From the NCBI GenBank assembly GCA_034434835.1, contig DAOTXX010000071.1, positions 62,001-126,000 on the forward strand: DNA of 64,000 nt. The letters are read 5' to 3'. Source of the DNA: JBGLNJ01 sp034434835. Lineage in GTDB: Bacteria > Chloroflexota > Anaerolineae > Fen-1058. Made by a program: the position numbers and the translations under genes. Every line of letters starts with the position of its first letter. Position 1 is the first letter of the stretch. The notes under the pieces were generated by a model that ran no database searches, was not told the DNA's origin, and saw nothing but the letters and a program-made list of their open reading frames with translations. This document shows, piece by piece, positions 26,245-34,799 of the stretch.

Positions 26245-26333
26245 ACAATATCAAAACTTGGATCCCGCTACTGTGCGGACCTTGTTTTGTAGTATAATCG
26301 AACTTGGATGAAACCAAGCATGGGGAAATATCC

Positions 26334-27086
26334 ATGAACACAGGTGGCAACGACGGCCAAGATCGTCGTTACATTCAGGGCCATCTCATGTTAGAAACTG
26401 ACCAAACTCGCAAACGTGAGAGGAGGCGAGTCCAAGGCGGCATTACCACATCGGATGTCGTTCAGTCGGCTTATGTGGGTGGCAATGCTGAAGTCTTTCC
26501 CAAGATCCTAGCCCTACACGTTCCCAAAGGTTCTGTCGTCGCTGATGTGACTTTTGGAAAAGGGATATTTTGGAAGAACGTTCCCGAAGGCCAGTACATC
26601 CTAAAGGCTACCGACATTAGCATGGGGATTGACTGTCGTCAACTGCCCTACGCCGACAGTTCGATAGACTGTGTGGTTTTGGACCCGCCTTACATGGAGG
26701 GATTATTTCGGCGCGACGCTGACCACCTTGCTGGCACGGGAACATACCATGCGTTTCGAGATACTTATTCCAATGGTGATAGCACTGATGAGGGGCCGAA
26801 ATGGCACGAGGCTGTCTTGGATTTGTATTCCAAGGCGGGCAGAGAAGCCTACCGTGTTCTTCGCAAGAACGGGATACTGATTGCCAAATGCCAGGATGAA
26901 GTAAGTGCGGGGAAGCAACATCTGACCCATGTCGAGATTGTGAACGAATACGAATCCATAGGCTTTTATACCAAAGATTTGTTTGTTGTAGTTCGTACGA
27001 ACAACGCAAGCGTTAGTCGCTTGAAAAAGCAAGTGCACGCTCGCAAGAACCACTCTTATTTCTTGGTCTTTGTGAAAGTCCGGTGA
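26334..27086 (+). CDS. DNA methyltransferase of a C-protein-controlled R-M system
   Basis: About 250 residues. The AdoMet domain shows VADVTFGKGIFWKNV (motif I-like), then DCVVLDPPYMEGLFRRD (motif IV) and AYRVLRKNGILIAKCQDE. The DPPY motif and small size suit an amino-methyltransferase. ATG 26334 has GGGGAAAT upstream; a TATAAT box lies at 26293-26298. It converges with and overlaps by 31 bp the endonuclease gene. M and R are thus on opposite strands, with M independent of the C-box promoter. Confidence 0.85.
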   Translation: MNTGGNDGQDRRYIQGHLMLETDQTRKRERRRVQGGITTSDVVQSAYVGGNAEVFPKILALHVPKGSVVADVTFGKGIFWKNVPEGQYILKATDISMGIDCRQLPYADSSIDCVVLDPPYMEGLFRRDADHLAGTGTYHAFRDTYSNGDSTDEGPKWHEAVLDLYSKAGREAYRVLRKNGILIAKCQDEVSAGKQHLTHVEIVNEYESIGFYTKDLFVVVRTNNASVSRLKKQVHARKNHSYFLVFVKVR

Positions 27087-27700
27087 CGGCTGGTTCTCTC
27101 ATCCACCAATCTATCGAGGAGGATAAAAGGATCGGTGGTGAAAGGAGAGTGCACAGGCCAAGTCACTTTCACGCTTGTTGCAAGGAGGTACTTGCGTTGC
27201 CTAAGAGTGTACCCGCCATAGGTCGAGCGGGGCAAATCGCGGTTGAGCGCAAAAGCAAAATCCCATTGCCCACGAAAGGCAAATAGATTCACTGCTACGA
27301 TGTCAAATTCGCCGACTAACAAACATGTGGTTTTAACCCGTTCACCGTTGGGGAGGGTGATGATTCGGCTGTCACTGGCATCGCATTGAAAGTTTCCAGT
27401 GTACGTTTCACCTTCCCGCTTGATCGAGAGTGTTTGCAGGGATTTGACCTCAAAGGTGAAATCGTGCCCCTTGTAGGCAACAACCAGGTCATTCTTCAGT
27501 CGCCTGTCATGGTCATCTGATTTACGAACGTTGGACGTTCGCTCGTCAGAAAACCAAATCTTGCGCAACTGAAACTCACCAACATATCCAATCATGAACC
27601 CCCGCAGACTGGGGTTGTTATCAACAATCTGTGTCAGCTCCTCGGCTGTGAGTCCCCAACGGTCCAAAATAGTATCTGCCATGCGTGCTTTCTCAGACAT
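27056..27700 (-). CDS. Putative restriction endonuclease
   Basis: A 214-residue protein. The motif KNDLVVAYKGHDFTFEVKSLQT fits a PD-(D/E)XK nuclease core, with Asp in NDL and Glu-x-Lys in FEVKS. ATG 27700 overlaps the end of the C-protein gene (ATGTCTGA), so both are on one message and R is made after C, as in other controller-protein systems. The N-terminus is helical (LDRWGLTAEELTQIVDNN). It appears intact. Recognition site unknown. Confidence 0.8.
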   Translation of the reverse strand: MSEKARMADTILDRWGLTAEELTQIVDNNPSLRGFMIGYVGEFQLRKIWFSDERTSNVRKSDDHDRRLKNDLVVAYKGHDFTFEVKSLQTLSIKREGETYTGNFQCDASDSRIITLPNGERVKTTCLLVGEFDIVAVNLFAFRGQWDFAFALNRDLPRSTYGGYTLRQRKYLLATSVKVTWPVHSPFTTDPFILLDRLVDERTSRHRTFTKTKK

Positions 27701-27914
27701 CCTTGAACAGGTCAGCAATCGAGACACCCAGCGCTTCAGCCAGAGCTTCAATGTTTCGAAGCGCCACGTTCCGGAAACCCCTTTCGATACCACTGATGTA
27801 CGTCCGATCCAGCCCGCACAATTCAGCCAGAGCTTCCTGAGATAATCGTCGTTCCTTGCGAAGCGTCCTTATCCGTTTCCCAAATTTTTCAGTGATTGAC
27901 ATTTGTCTTGGCAT
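27693..27914 (-). CDS. R-M controller (C) protein, XRE-type HTH
   Basis: A 73-residue protein that is all helix-turn-helix: GKRIRTLRKERRLSQEALAE, LCGLDRTYISGIERGFRNVA and NIEALAEALGVSIADLF. The ERG-RN segment is characteristic of C proteins. These dimers bind C-boxes and first activate, then repress, their own promoter, so that methylation precedes restriction. A start at 27914 would be leaderless with respect to the TATAAT at 27921-27926; Met5 (27902) is an alternative. The downstream R gene overlaps its stop. Confidence 0.92.
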   Translation of the reverse strand: MPRQMSITEKFGKRIRTLRKERRLSQEALAELCGLDRTYISGIERGFRNVALRNIEALAEALGVSIADLFKDV

Positions 27915-27965
27915 ATTGCCATTATAGTTATCGGTAGCCTATAAGTCTACGGACTATAAGTCACA
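27915..27965 (-). promoter_or_regulatory. C-box operator and leaderless promoter of the C/R operon
   Basis: On the minus strand, GACTTATAGTC and the half site GACTTATAG stand in tandem (27936-27962), separated by CGTA, matching the known C-box pattern. TATAAT follows at 27926-27921, only six bases before ATG 27914, so transcription would begin at or next to the start codon. The proximal C-box half overlaps the -35 region, as needed for activation and repression. Confidence 0.85.
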
Positions 27966-28086
27966 AACTGAGGCCAGCTCCAGGCTTTAGCACCATGGAG
28001 GCATTTTTGCGCCCTTCAACCTGACACCTGTAACGACTGGTAAAGGACATCTGTCACTGACCCGGCACAAGTGAAAACTGATATGA

Positions 28087-28103
28087 TTGAAAATAATTCG
28101 CAA
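28087..28103 (+). promoter_or_regulatory. Possible Fur-family operator
   Basis: TTGAAAATAATTCGCAA has dyad symmetry (TTG..AAT.ATT..CAA) and lies 14 bp before the Fur-family gene, overlapping its likely -10 region. It is a candidate site for autoregulation. Confidence 0.35.
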
Positions 28104-28117
28104 CAAGTGAGGCTGGC

Positions 28118-28558
28118 ATGTCACGAGCGCAGACGAAAGATTTCAAAGGTTCGCTCCACGCGCAGGGGATGCGGTTGACCGGGCAACGCAAACTGATCTT
28201 GCAAGTGCTCGAAGAAGCTGGCGGACACCTGGACGCCGAGACCGTCTTTGAACGCGCGCACCGACGCGACGAGCGAGTGAGCCTGGCGACGGTGTATCGG
28301 ACGCTGCAACTGCTCAAAAAGATGGGGCTGGTGGATCAGCACTTTACCAGCCGCGAGCACAATCGCGAGGTGTACGAGCCGGTTGGCGCGGAGGAACACT
28401 ATCACTTTTCATGTCTCAAATGCGGCAAGGTGGTCGAGTTCCAGTCGGCGCTGATTGATCGCGCCCGCAAACAGCTCGCGCAGGACCTCGGCATCAACAT
28501 TCTGCACGGCTGCGCCTGCTTCGAAGGCTATTGCGCCACCTGTAAATCCTCAGGTTAG
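28118..28558 (+). CDS. Fur-family transcriptional regulator
   Basis: A 146-residue metal-dependent repressor. The N-terminal winged helix has GMRLTGQRKLILQVLEEAGGH, then VFERAHRRDERVSLATVYRTL. The dimerisation domain has the metal-site motif EEHYHFSCLKCGKVVEF and two CxxC zinc sites (CLKC, CATC). Fur, Zur and PerR cannot be separated with confidence. Nearby iron-sulfur hydrogenase and bacterioferritin genes make iron or peroxide sensing plausible, but that is inference. Confidence 0.9.
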   Translation: MSRAQTKDFKGSLHAQGMRLTGQRKLILQVLEEAGGHLDAETVFERAHRRDERVSLATVYRTLQLLKKMGLVDQHFTSREHNREVYEPVGAEEHYHFSCLKCGKVVEFQSALIDRARKQLAQDLGINILHGCACFEGYCATCKSSG

Positions 28559-28698
28559 TTTGTTGATCGCGTTGCGGTCCCGTTCTGCGGAGGTTGAGCC
28601 GAGACGAAAATGCTGCACGAAAAATTACTATGCCTGCATAGCCCAATGGGACTATGGACCTGACACACTGATCTCCCTGTAAGCCTTTTTCATCAGCC

Positions 28699-28814
28699 GA
28701 ATTGGCAAGTATGGTCATGCTGAGCACCGAAGGCACGAAGCCTCTCTGCCTTGCATGACCGAGATTCTGAGCCGCGGCGCGGCTCAGAATGACCGGCGAA
28801 TACTTGCCAATTCG
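28699..28814. mobile_element. MITE-like palindromic element
   Basis: A 116-bp unit has perfect 15-bp terminal inverted repeats, CGAATTGGCAAGTAT at 28699-28713 and its complement at 28800-28814. Inside is a 12-bp hairpin (28764-28775 with 28779-28790, ATTCTGAGCCGC). It has no coding capacity. It lies in the otherwise gene-free 28559-29027 gap upstream of the hydrogenase operon. Confidence 0.7.
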
Positions 28815-29027
28815 TGCAATCTGTGGAAATCCGTGTGACAGGTCTTGGTTGCCGTGACAGTTGGCATAACGGGAAAGTGACATACGGCTCTTGATTATTG
28901 AGCGGGCCTATGCCAAACTAAGTTGTCCGACTGCGCCGCGTTGCGCGTTGGTTGTGCCGCGCCAGAGCGGCGCGCTGATCAAGCCTCAAGATCCCAAAGC
29001 TTCCGCTCCACGATGCAGGAGGAATCA

Positions 29028-30056
29028 ATGAGCCTCAAGATCATCAGCAAACAAGACGTGGCCCTATTCGTCACCAGCCTCATGAGCCAATATGACGTGC
29101 TGGGGCCAGTGGCAAAGGAGAACAAATTCGTCTTTGCCCCACTGACCGACGCAGCCCAGTTGCGGCTGGACTATAACACCAGCATCCTGCCGCCCAAGAA
29201 AGCCCTCCTGCCGCAGGAAGAGACGCTGTTCACCTTCAAGACCGACGGGACGTTTACGGCCCAACCCGTGTTCGACATTCGCCCGCGCGTGATCTTGGGT
29301 GCGCACACCTGCGACATTCACGCGATGAAGCTGCTGGATGCCGTCTTTGCCAAAGGCTACCCCGACGCGCACTATCTCAAGCGCCGGGAAAACACCGTTG
29401 TCGTCGGCATCGAATGTCTGACGCCCTGCGACGAGCACTCGTTCTGCAAGAGCATGGGCACGCTCAGCGCAAGCGACGGCTACGATGTGCACCTGACCGA
29501 CCTGGGCGATGCCTACGTGGCAGACGTGAGCACGAGCGCAGGCGAGGCGCTGATCGCGCGACATGCCAACGCGCGCGAAGCGACGCGCGACGACATCAAT
29601 CGGATGAACAAGGTGCTTTCGGACAAGTGGCCGCGCTTTGCCTACCGGCTGGACTTTGACGCGGGCGAATTGCCCTCGCTGATGGCAGTGAGCTACAAGA
29701 GCCCGCTGTGGGAGGAGCTAGGCACCAGGTGCCTGGCCTGCGGCCAATGCACGATCGTGTGTCCAACGTGCTATTGCTTCAACGTGGTGGACAAAGTGAG
29801 CCTGGACGGCCAGAGCGGCGAGCGCAAACGCATCTGGGATAGCTGCCAGCTCGACGAGTTTGCGCGTGTGGCGACCGGCGAGAATTTCCGCAAGACGCGC
29901 GCCCAGCGCCAGCGGCATCGCTTTTTCCGCAAGGGTAAATACATCCCCGATAATCACGGCGAATTGGGCTGCGTGGGCTGCGGCCGCTGCGCGCGCGCGT
30001 GCCTGGTGGACATCACCCCGGTGAATGTGTGGAATACTCTCTATAAGGCGAGATAG
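29028..30056 (+). CDS. hydB: NiFe hydrogenase beta subunit (4Fe-4S, HydB-like)
   Basis: A 342-residue iron-sulfur subunit of a group 3b-type (sulf)hydrogenase. The N-terminal domain carries AHTCDIHAMKLLD and GIECLTPCDEHSFC. The C-terminal part has two ferredoxin cysteine clusters, CLACGQCTIVCPTC and CVGCGRCARACLVD. It passes electrons between the flavin subunit and the NiFe dimer. ATG 29028 has AGGAGG upstream. It is the first gene of the operon, with 72 bp to the next. Confidence 0.92.
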   Translation: MSLKIISKQDVALFVTSLMSQYDVLGPVAKENKFVFAPLTDAAQLRLDYNTSILPPKKALLPQEETLFTFKTDGTFTAQPVFDIRPRVILGAHTCDIHAMKLLDAVFAKGYPDAHYLKRRENTVVVGIECLTPCDEHSFCKSMGTLSASDGYDVHLTDLGDAYVADVSTSAGEALIARHANAREATRDDINRMNKVLSDKWPRFAYRLDFDAGELPSLMAVSYKSPLWEELGTRCLACGQCTIVCPTCYCFNVVDKVSLDGQSGERKRIWDSCQLDEFARVATGENFRKTRAQRQRHRFFRKGKYIPDNHGELGCVGCGRCARACLVDITPVNVWNTLYKAR

Positions 30057-30058
30057 CC

Positions 30059-30102
30059 AATACCCAATACCTACTAATACCCAAGATTAGGTATTGGGTA
30101 TT
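30059..30102. repeat. Inverted repeat between hydB and hydG
   Basis: AATACCCAATACCT and its perfect complement (30089-30102) flank a 16-base loop. The same motif family (AATACCCAAT) occurs at about 17960-17990. It could form an mRNA hairpin between the two hydrogenase genes. Confidence 0.65.
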
Positions 30103-30128
30103 AGGTATCGGGTGTCGGGAGGAACAAC

Positions 30129-30968
30129 ATGGCAATACCAACCCTAGACTCTATCTACGTTCCCAGCCCGGCCAAGATCGTCAAGGTCCAACCGATGACG
30201 GCGCTGGAAAAGCTGTTCACCATCGAGTTGCCGCATGGGCAATCGCTGGGACACCGGTCAGGACAATTTGTCGAAGTGAGCCTGCCCGGCATCGGCGAAG
30301 CGCCGATCTCGATCTCGTCATCTCCCAGCCGGAGCAACGGCACGTTCGAGCTGTGCGTCCGCAAAGTCGGCGACGTGACGACGGCGATGCACAACTTGAG
30401 TGTCGGCACGACGATCGGCCTGCGCGGCCCATTCGGCTCTGGCTTTCCGCTGGACAAGTTCAGGGGCAAGGATATTCTCTTTGCGCCGGGCGGCCTGGGC
30501 CTGGCGCCTGCGCGCAGCGTGATCAATCAAGTCCTCGATGAACGCGGATCGTACGGGCGGGTCACCATCCTGTATGGCGCCAAGAATCCGGGCGAGCTGC
30601 TGTTCAAAGACGAGCTGGAACAGTGGGCCAGGCGCGACGATGTCGAGTTCCACGTCACAGTAGATCGCGGCGACGCAGACTGGAAGGGCAACGTCGGAGT
30701 CATCACGACGCTCTTTCCCAAGATCACGGTCAACCCGCGCAACACGGTGGCGATCACGATCGGCCCGCCAGTGATGTATCGCTTTGTGCTGATGGAGCTG
30801 CTCGGCAAGGGCATTCCCGAAGGCCAAATCTGGTTGTCGCTCGAACGGCGGATGAAGTGCGGCGTGGGCAAGTGCGGTCACTGCCAGATCAACGGGCTGT
30901 ACTGCTGTCAGCAGGGGCCGTCCTTCAGCTACGCCCAGATCAAGGGCGTGGAGGAGGCGATTGGATGA
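30129..30968 (+). CDS. hydG: NiFe hydrogenase gamma subunit (FAD/NAD(P) and 2Fe-2S)
   Basis: A 279-residue ferredoxin-NADP reductase-like protein. The flavin site lies around residues 30-75 (RSGQFVEVSLPG, EAPISISSSPS) and the nucleotide site around 118 (FAPGGLGLAPARSVINQ). The C-terminal 2Fe-2S cysteines are in RRMKCGVGKCGHCQINGLYCC. It couples H2 oxidation or production to NAD(P)H. Its stop overlaps the next start (ATGA), so gamma and delta subunits are coupled. Confidence 0.93.
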   Translation: MAIPTLDSIYVPSPAKIVKVQPMTALEKLFTIELPHGQSLGHRSGQFVEVSLPGIGEAPISISSSPSRSNGTFELCVRKVGDVTTAMHNLSVGTTIGLRGPFGSGFPLDKFRGKDILFAPGGLGLAPARSVINQVLDERGSYGRVTILYGAKNPGELLFKDELEQWARRDDVEFHVTVDRGDADWKGNVGVITTLFPKITVNPRNTVAITIGPPVMYRFVLMELLGKGIPEGQIWLSLERRMKCGVGKCGHCQINGLYCCQQGPSFSYAQIKGVEEAIG

Positions 30969-31711
30969 AACCCAAAGTTGCGTTTTTCGACTTTACCAGT
31001 TGCGAAGGCTGCCAGTTGACTGTCGTGGACTCGCTGCAAACTCACCTCGACCTGCTCGACGCCGTCGAGATCGTCCAGTTCCGTGAGGCGATGAGCGAGC
31101 GCGGCGAGGATTACGCGGTCGCGTTCGTGGAAGGCTCGATCACGCGCCCGTCGGACGAAGAGCGCCTCAAGAAAATCCGCGAGCAGGCGGCCGTGCTCGT
31201 CGCGCTCGGCGCGTGCGCGCACCTGGGCGGCGTCAACGCCATCAAGAATCTCGCGCCGCTAGAGAACGTGCGCAGGTACGTGTACGGCGACAAGCATGAA
31301 TGGTTCGCCACCTACGCCGCGCGGCCTCTCAGCGCCGTCGTCAAGGTGGATGCGTTCATTCCCGGCTGCCCGATTGACCGCGAGGAATTTATCCGCGTCG
31401 TCAAGGCGTTGCTGCTGGGCAAAAAGCCGCCCATCCCCGATTACCCGCTGTGCGTCGAATGTAAGCTGAAGGAAAACGTCTGCCTGTACGACAAGGGCGG
31501 CGTGTGTAACGGCCCGGTCACGCGCGCGGGCTGCGACGCGATTTGCCCGACCTATGGCGATGGCTGCGAGGGCTGCCGCGGTCTGATCAGCAACCCGAAC
31601 CGCGACTCGATGCAAAGTGTGCTGGCCGCGCACGGACTCACCGTAGACGACATCATGGCGCGGATGACCATGTTCAACGCCTATCAATTGCAGGAACTGC
31701 AAGCCAAGTGA
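30965..31711 (+). CDS. hydD: NiFe hydrogenase small (delta) subunit
   Basis: A 248-residue small subunit that holds the proximal iron-sulfur clusters. Visible ligands include the proximal TSCEGCQLTV, GACAHLGG and IPGCPIDREEF. The cysteine-rich end (CVECK, GGVCNGPVTRAGC, CPTYGDGCEGC) binds the other clusters. It lacks a Tat signal, so the enzyme is cytoplasmic. ATG 30965 overlaps the hydG stop. Confidence 0.93.
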   Translation: MKPKVAFFDFTSCEGCQLTVVDSLQTHLDLLDAVEIVQFREAMSERGEDYAVAFVEGSITRPSDEERLKKIREQAAVLVALGACAHLGGVNAIKNLAPLENVRRYVYGDKHEWFATYAARPLSAVVKVDAFIPGCPIDREEFIRVVKALLLGKKPPIPDYPLCVECKLKENVCLYDKGGVCNGPVTRAGCDAICPTYGDGCEGCRGLISNPNRDSMQSVLAAHGLTVDDIMARMTMFNAYQLQELQAK

Positions 31712-31795
31712 GACAAAGGATGACATTTGACGCTTGACGTTTGATGGATGAAACAAGCGATGCGTCATGCGTCACCGGTCTTGGGGAGAACGACT

Positions 31796-33085
31796 ATGGC
31801 AAATGTGAGTATCAATGTCCATCATGTCACTCGTGTAGAAGGGCACGGCAACATTGTCGTCAATGCCAGGAACGGCGTGCTGGAAGAATGTCGCCTGGAA
31901 ATTGTCGAAACGCCACGTTTCTTTGAGGCGATGCTGCTGGGCCGCCCCTACACCGAGGCCAGTCACATCACGTCCCGCATCTGCGGCATCTGCGCCGTCG
32001 GCCACGCGACCGCCTCGCTGCGCGCGACGGAAGCCGCCTTGAACGTGGAGCTATCCGAGCAGACGACGCTGTTGCGCAAGCTCAACTTTCATGGCGAGAT
32101 GCTCGACAGCCACGTCCTGCACACGTACATGTTGGTGGCGCCGGACTTTTTCGGGGTGGGCAGCGTGATCCCGCTCGCCAAGACTGCGCCGGATGTCGTG
32201 CTGCGCGCGCTGCGCATCAAAAAGCTCTCGGGCGATCTGTGCGCGATGATCGGCGGACGCCATACTCACCCGATCGCGATGACCGTGGGCGGCTTTACGC
32301 ACCTGCCGACCGTCGAGCAGATCAGAGCCATGCGCAACCGGCTGGTGGATGCGCGCAAGGATATGGATGAGACGGTCGCGCTGTTCAAGACGCTGCCCTG
32401 GCCCAAGTTCGAGCGCGAGACGGAATACGTCGCGTTGTCCAAGCCGGACGAGTATGCCTTTATTGACGGCACGATCACGACGACGGACGGCGGCTCGTAC
32501 GCGATCAAAGACTATCGCCAAGTCACGAACGAGCAGGTCGTCCAACATTCGTCGGCCAAGCACTGCAGGCACAAGCGCGGCTCGTACATGGTCGGCGCGC
32601 TGGCGCGCTTTAACATCAACCACAAGCTGCTGCATCCGCGTGCCAAGGCCGCGGCCCAAGAGCTAGGCCTGGAGCCTATCTGCACCAACCCGTACATGAA
32701 CACGGCGGCTCAGGTCGTCGAGATGGTGCACTGCGTGGAAGACGCCATCCGGATTTGCGACGAACTGATTGTGCGTGGGCTCAAGACCGAGCCGCTATGG
32801 AAGTTTGGCGGCAAGGGCGGCGAAGGCGCTGGCTCGTGCGATGTGCCGCGTGGCATCTTGTTCCACCATTACGCCATCGGCGACGACGGCAAGATCACCA
32901 GCGCGAACTGCATCATCCCAACCGGCCAGAACCTCGCCAACATCGAAGCCGACATGCGGGCGCTGGTGCCGCAGATTCTCGATCAGGGCGCGGACAAGGT
33001 GCGGACGATGATGGAGATGCTCGTGCGCGCCTACGACCCGTGCATCTCGTGCTCGGCGCATTTCCTGAATGTCAGGTTCGTGTGA
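31796..33085 (+). CDS. hydA: NiFe hydrogenase large (alpha) subunit
   Basis: A 429-residue catalytic subunit. The N-terminal NiFe ligand motif is RICGICAVGH (Cys63, Cys66, His70), and the C-terminal one is DPCISCSAH. Seven residues (FLNVRFV) follow that histidine and should be removed by the endopeptidase encoded next. HHVTRVEGHGN marks the start of the fold; ATG 31796 has GGGGAG upstream, and an upstream in-frame Met is rejected. With HydBGD it forms the bidirectional group 3b-type complex. Confidence 0.95.
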   Translation: MANVSINVHHVTRVEGHGNIVVNARNGVLEECRLEIVETPRFFEAMLLGRPYTEASHITSRICGICAVGHATASLRATEAALNVELSEQTTLLRKLNFHGEMLDSHVLHTYMLVAPDFFGVGSVIPLAKTAPDVVLRALRIKKLSGDLCAMIGGRHTHPIAMTVGGFTHLPTVEQIRAMRNRLVDARKDMDETVALFKTLPWPKFERETEYVALSKPDEYAFIDGTITTTDGGSYAIKDYRQVTNEQVVQHSSAKHCRHKRGSYMVGALARFNINHKLLHPRAKAAAQELGLEPICTNPYMNTAAQVVEMVHCVEDAIRICDELIVRGLKTEPLWKFGGKGGEGAGSCDVPRGILFHHYAIGDDGKITSANCIIPTGQNLANIEADMRALVPQILDQGADKVRTMMEMLVRAYDPCISCSAHFLNVRFV

Positions 33086-33114
33086 GGCCTAGACCTGTCA
33101 GGTCAGAGTGTTGA

Positions 33115-33588
33115 ATGAAACCCATCTTGATTTTGGGCTTGGGCAATCCGCTGCAAGGCGATGACGGTGCGGGGTGCCGCGTCGCGCAAGCGCTTGAAGG
33201 CCAGGCGTTGCCCAACGATGTCCAGGCGATGGACGGCGGGACGCCGGGCGTCGGACTGTTGAACCTGTTAGAGGGCCGGAGGCGCGTTATCATTATAGAC
33301 GCGGCCGAGATGGGAAAGCCGGCAGGCGAGGTGGTGCGCTTCCGACCCGAAGAAGTGACGCTGACCGGCTCGGCGCAGCGATTCTCGCTGCACCGTTCCG
33401 GCGTGGCGGACGCGCTGGCGCTGGCGCGCGAGCTAGGGCTGGCTCTCCCGGACATGGTCGTGTTCGGCGTGCAGCCAGCGCGCGTGGATTGGGGCGAGGG
33501 TCTCAGCCCAAGCGTCCAGGCCGCCATGCCCAAGTTGATCCAGGCGGTTCTCGACGAAGCCAAGGTATCTCATTCAGAGGAGGCCTGA
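33115..33588 (+). CDS. Hydrogenase maturation endopeptidase
   Basis: A 157-residue HyaD/HycI-type protease. It begins ILILGLGNPLQGDDGAG, where the Asp after GD is a nickel-site residue; the second conserved site is VIIIDAAEMG, and the His is in RFSLHRSGVADAL. It trims the C-terminal peptide of HydA after nickel insertion. It lies 29 bp after hydA in the same operon. The other Hyp factors are not in the window. Confidence 0.93.
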   Translation: MKPILILGLGNPLQGDDGAGCRVAQALEGQALPNDVQAMDGGTPGVGLLNLLEGRRRVIIIDAAEMGKPAGEVVRFRPEEVTLTGSAQRFSLHRSGVADALALARELGLALPDMVVFGVQPARVDWGEGLSPSVQAAMPKLIQAVLDEAKVSHSEEA

Positions 33589-33704
33589 GAATTCGAGCGC
33601 GAGACTGACCGTCGTGTTGAGCGCAGTGAACGCCTCGCGTCTCGTTGACCCTTTGCCTCGCTCAGGGCGATCAGACCTCAGGCGGCCTCTCCTAGGAGCA
33701 AACA

Positions 33705-34115
33705 ATGGCAAAAGAAAAAATCCTGATCATTGACGACGACGAAGACGTGGTGTTTGCAATGCGCTTGCCTTTGGAGGCCGCAGGGTACCAGGTTTTTCAG
33801 GCGGTCAGCGGCACTGAGGGCTTGCAAAAAGTCAAAGCGATCAAGCCCGATCTCATTGTCCTCGACGTGATGATGGATACGACGACCGAAGGCTTTCAGG
33901 TGAGCCTCCAGTTGCGCAGTCCCGATCCCAACTCAGAATATGCGGCGTTCAAGAACATCCCGATCCTGATGATCACGGCCATCCACACGACGACGCCGCT
34001 GCGCTTTGGGCCGGACCAGGAATATCTGCCGGTGGACGCGTTCATCGAAAAGCCAATTGACCCGGACGCGCTGTTGGCCCAAGTCCGTGAGCACCTGGCC
34101 CCAAAGGCTGCCTGA
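33705..34115 (+). CDS. Stand-alone response-regulator receiver
   Basis: A 136-residue single receiver. It has the acidic cluster (IIDDDEDV), Asp54 (LIVLDVMMDTTTEG), Thr in LMITAI and Lys in FIEKPIDPDAL. The loop after the acceptor is long, and so is the region after the Thr (TTPLRFGPDQEYLPVDA); the receiver on the FNT channel at 38361 has a similar VMMxTxxEG loop and (N/E)KPxDPD end. This shared form suggests both serve the same pathway. Without an output domain it would act by protein contact or phosphotransfer. Confidence 0.85.
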   Translation: MAKEKILIIDDDEDVVFAMRLPLEAAGYQVFQAVSGTEGLQKVKAIKPDLIVLDVMMDTTTEGFQVSLQLRSPDPNSEYAAFKNIPILMITAIHTTTPLRFGPDQEYLPVDAFIEKPIDPDALLAQVREHLAPKAA

Positions 34116-34248
34116 CGTCGTTGCCATTCATTCCGACAGCCGGTCATCTCTGACCGGCCTTTGTGTTTGTCATAGGCGATGTGCATAGCTGCGCTACTGC
34201 GCTTTCGATCTAGTGTCGAATGAAGTAAAATATACACTGGCGTGCCAA

Positions 34249-34731
34249 ATGGCTCAAAAAGCATTTCAAGACTATTATCCAGATAGTCTCGCGCTTTGTT
34301 ATGGCTGCGGTCGGCTCAACGAGCATGGCCACCAAATCAAAAGCTACTGGGATGGCGACGAGTCCGTTTGCACCTTCATGCCCAAGCCGTACCACACCGC
34401 GCTCCCTGGCTATGTGTATGGCGGCCTGATCGCATCGCTGATTGACTGTCACAGCACCGGCACCGCCGCCGCAGCCGCCTATCGCGCCGAGGGGCGCGCG
34501 ATGGACACTCAGCCGCCCTTTCGCTTTGTGACGGCATCGCTGCACGTAGACTATTTGAAGCCGACTCCCATCGGCGTGCCGCTGGAGGTGCGCGGGAAGG
34601 TCAAAGAGATCAAAGGGCGCAAGGTGATAGTGACCAGTACGCTTTCGGCCAACGGCGAAATCTGCGCGCGCGGCGAGGTCGTCGCGGTGCAGATGCCAGA
34701 ATATTTGGTCTCAGGCGGCGCGACAGCCTGA
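34249..34731 (+). CDS. PaaI-like hot-dog thioesterase
   Basis: A 160-residue hot-dog protein. Typical are the start FQDYYPDSLALCYGCGRLNEHG, the helix GYVYGGLIASLIDCHSTGTA and the strand TASLHVDYLKPTPIGVPLEV. It should hydrolyse an acyl-CoA thioester. An upstream GTG (34213) extends the frame, but the family begins near ATG 34249. No pathway partners are adjacent. Confidence 0.85.
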   Translation: MAQKAFQDYYPDSLALCYGCGRLNEHGHQIKSYWDGDESVCTFMPKPYHTALPGYVYGGLIASLIDCHSTGTAAAAAYRAEGRAMDTQPPFRFVTASLHVDYLKPTPIGVPLEVRGKVKEIKGRKVIVTSTLSANGEICARGEVVAVQMPEYLVSGGATA

Positions 34732-34799
34732 GCATGATACAACCTCCCGCAGGCTGCAAATCTGCGGGAGACCAGACCACACAAAGGAGGAAATAGACC

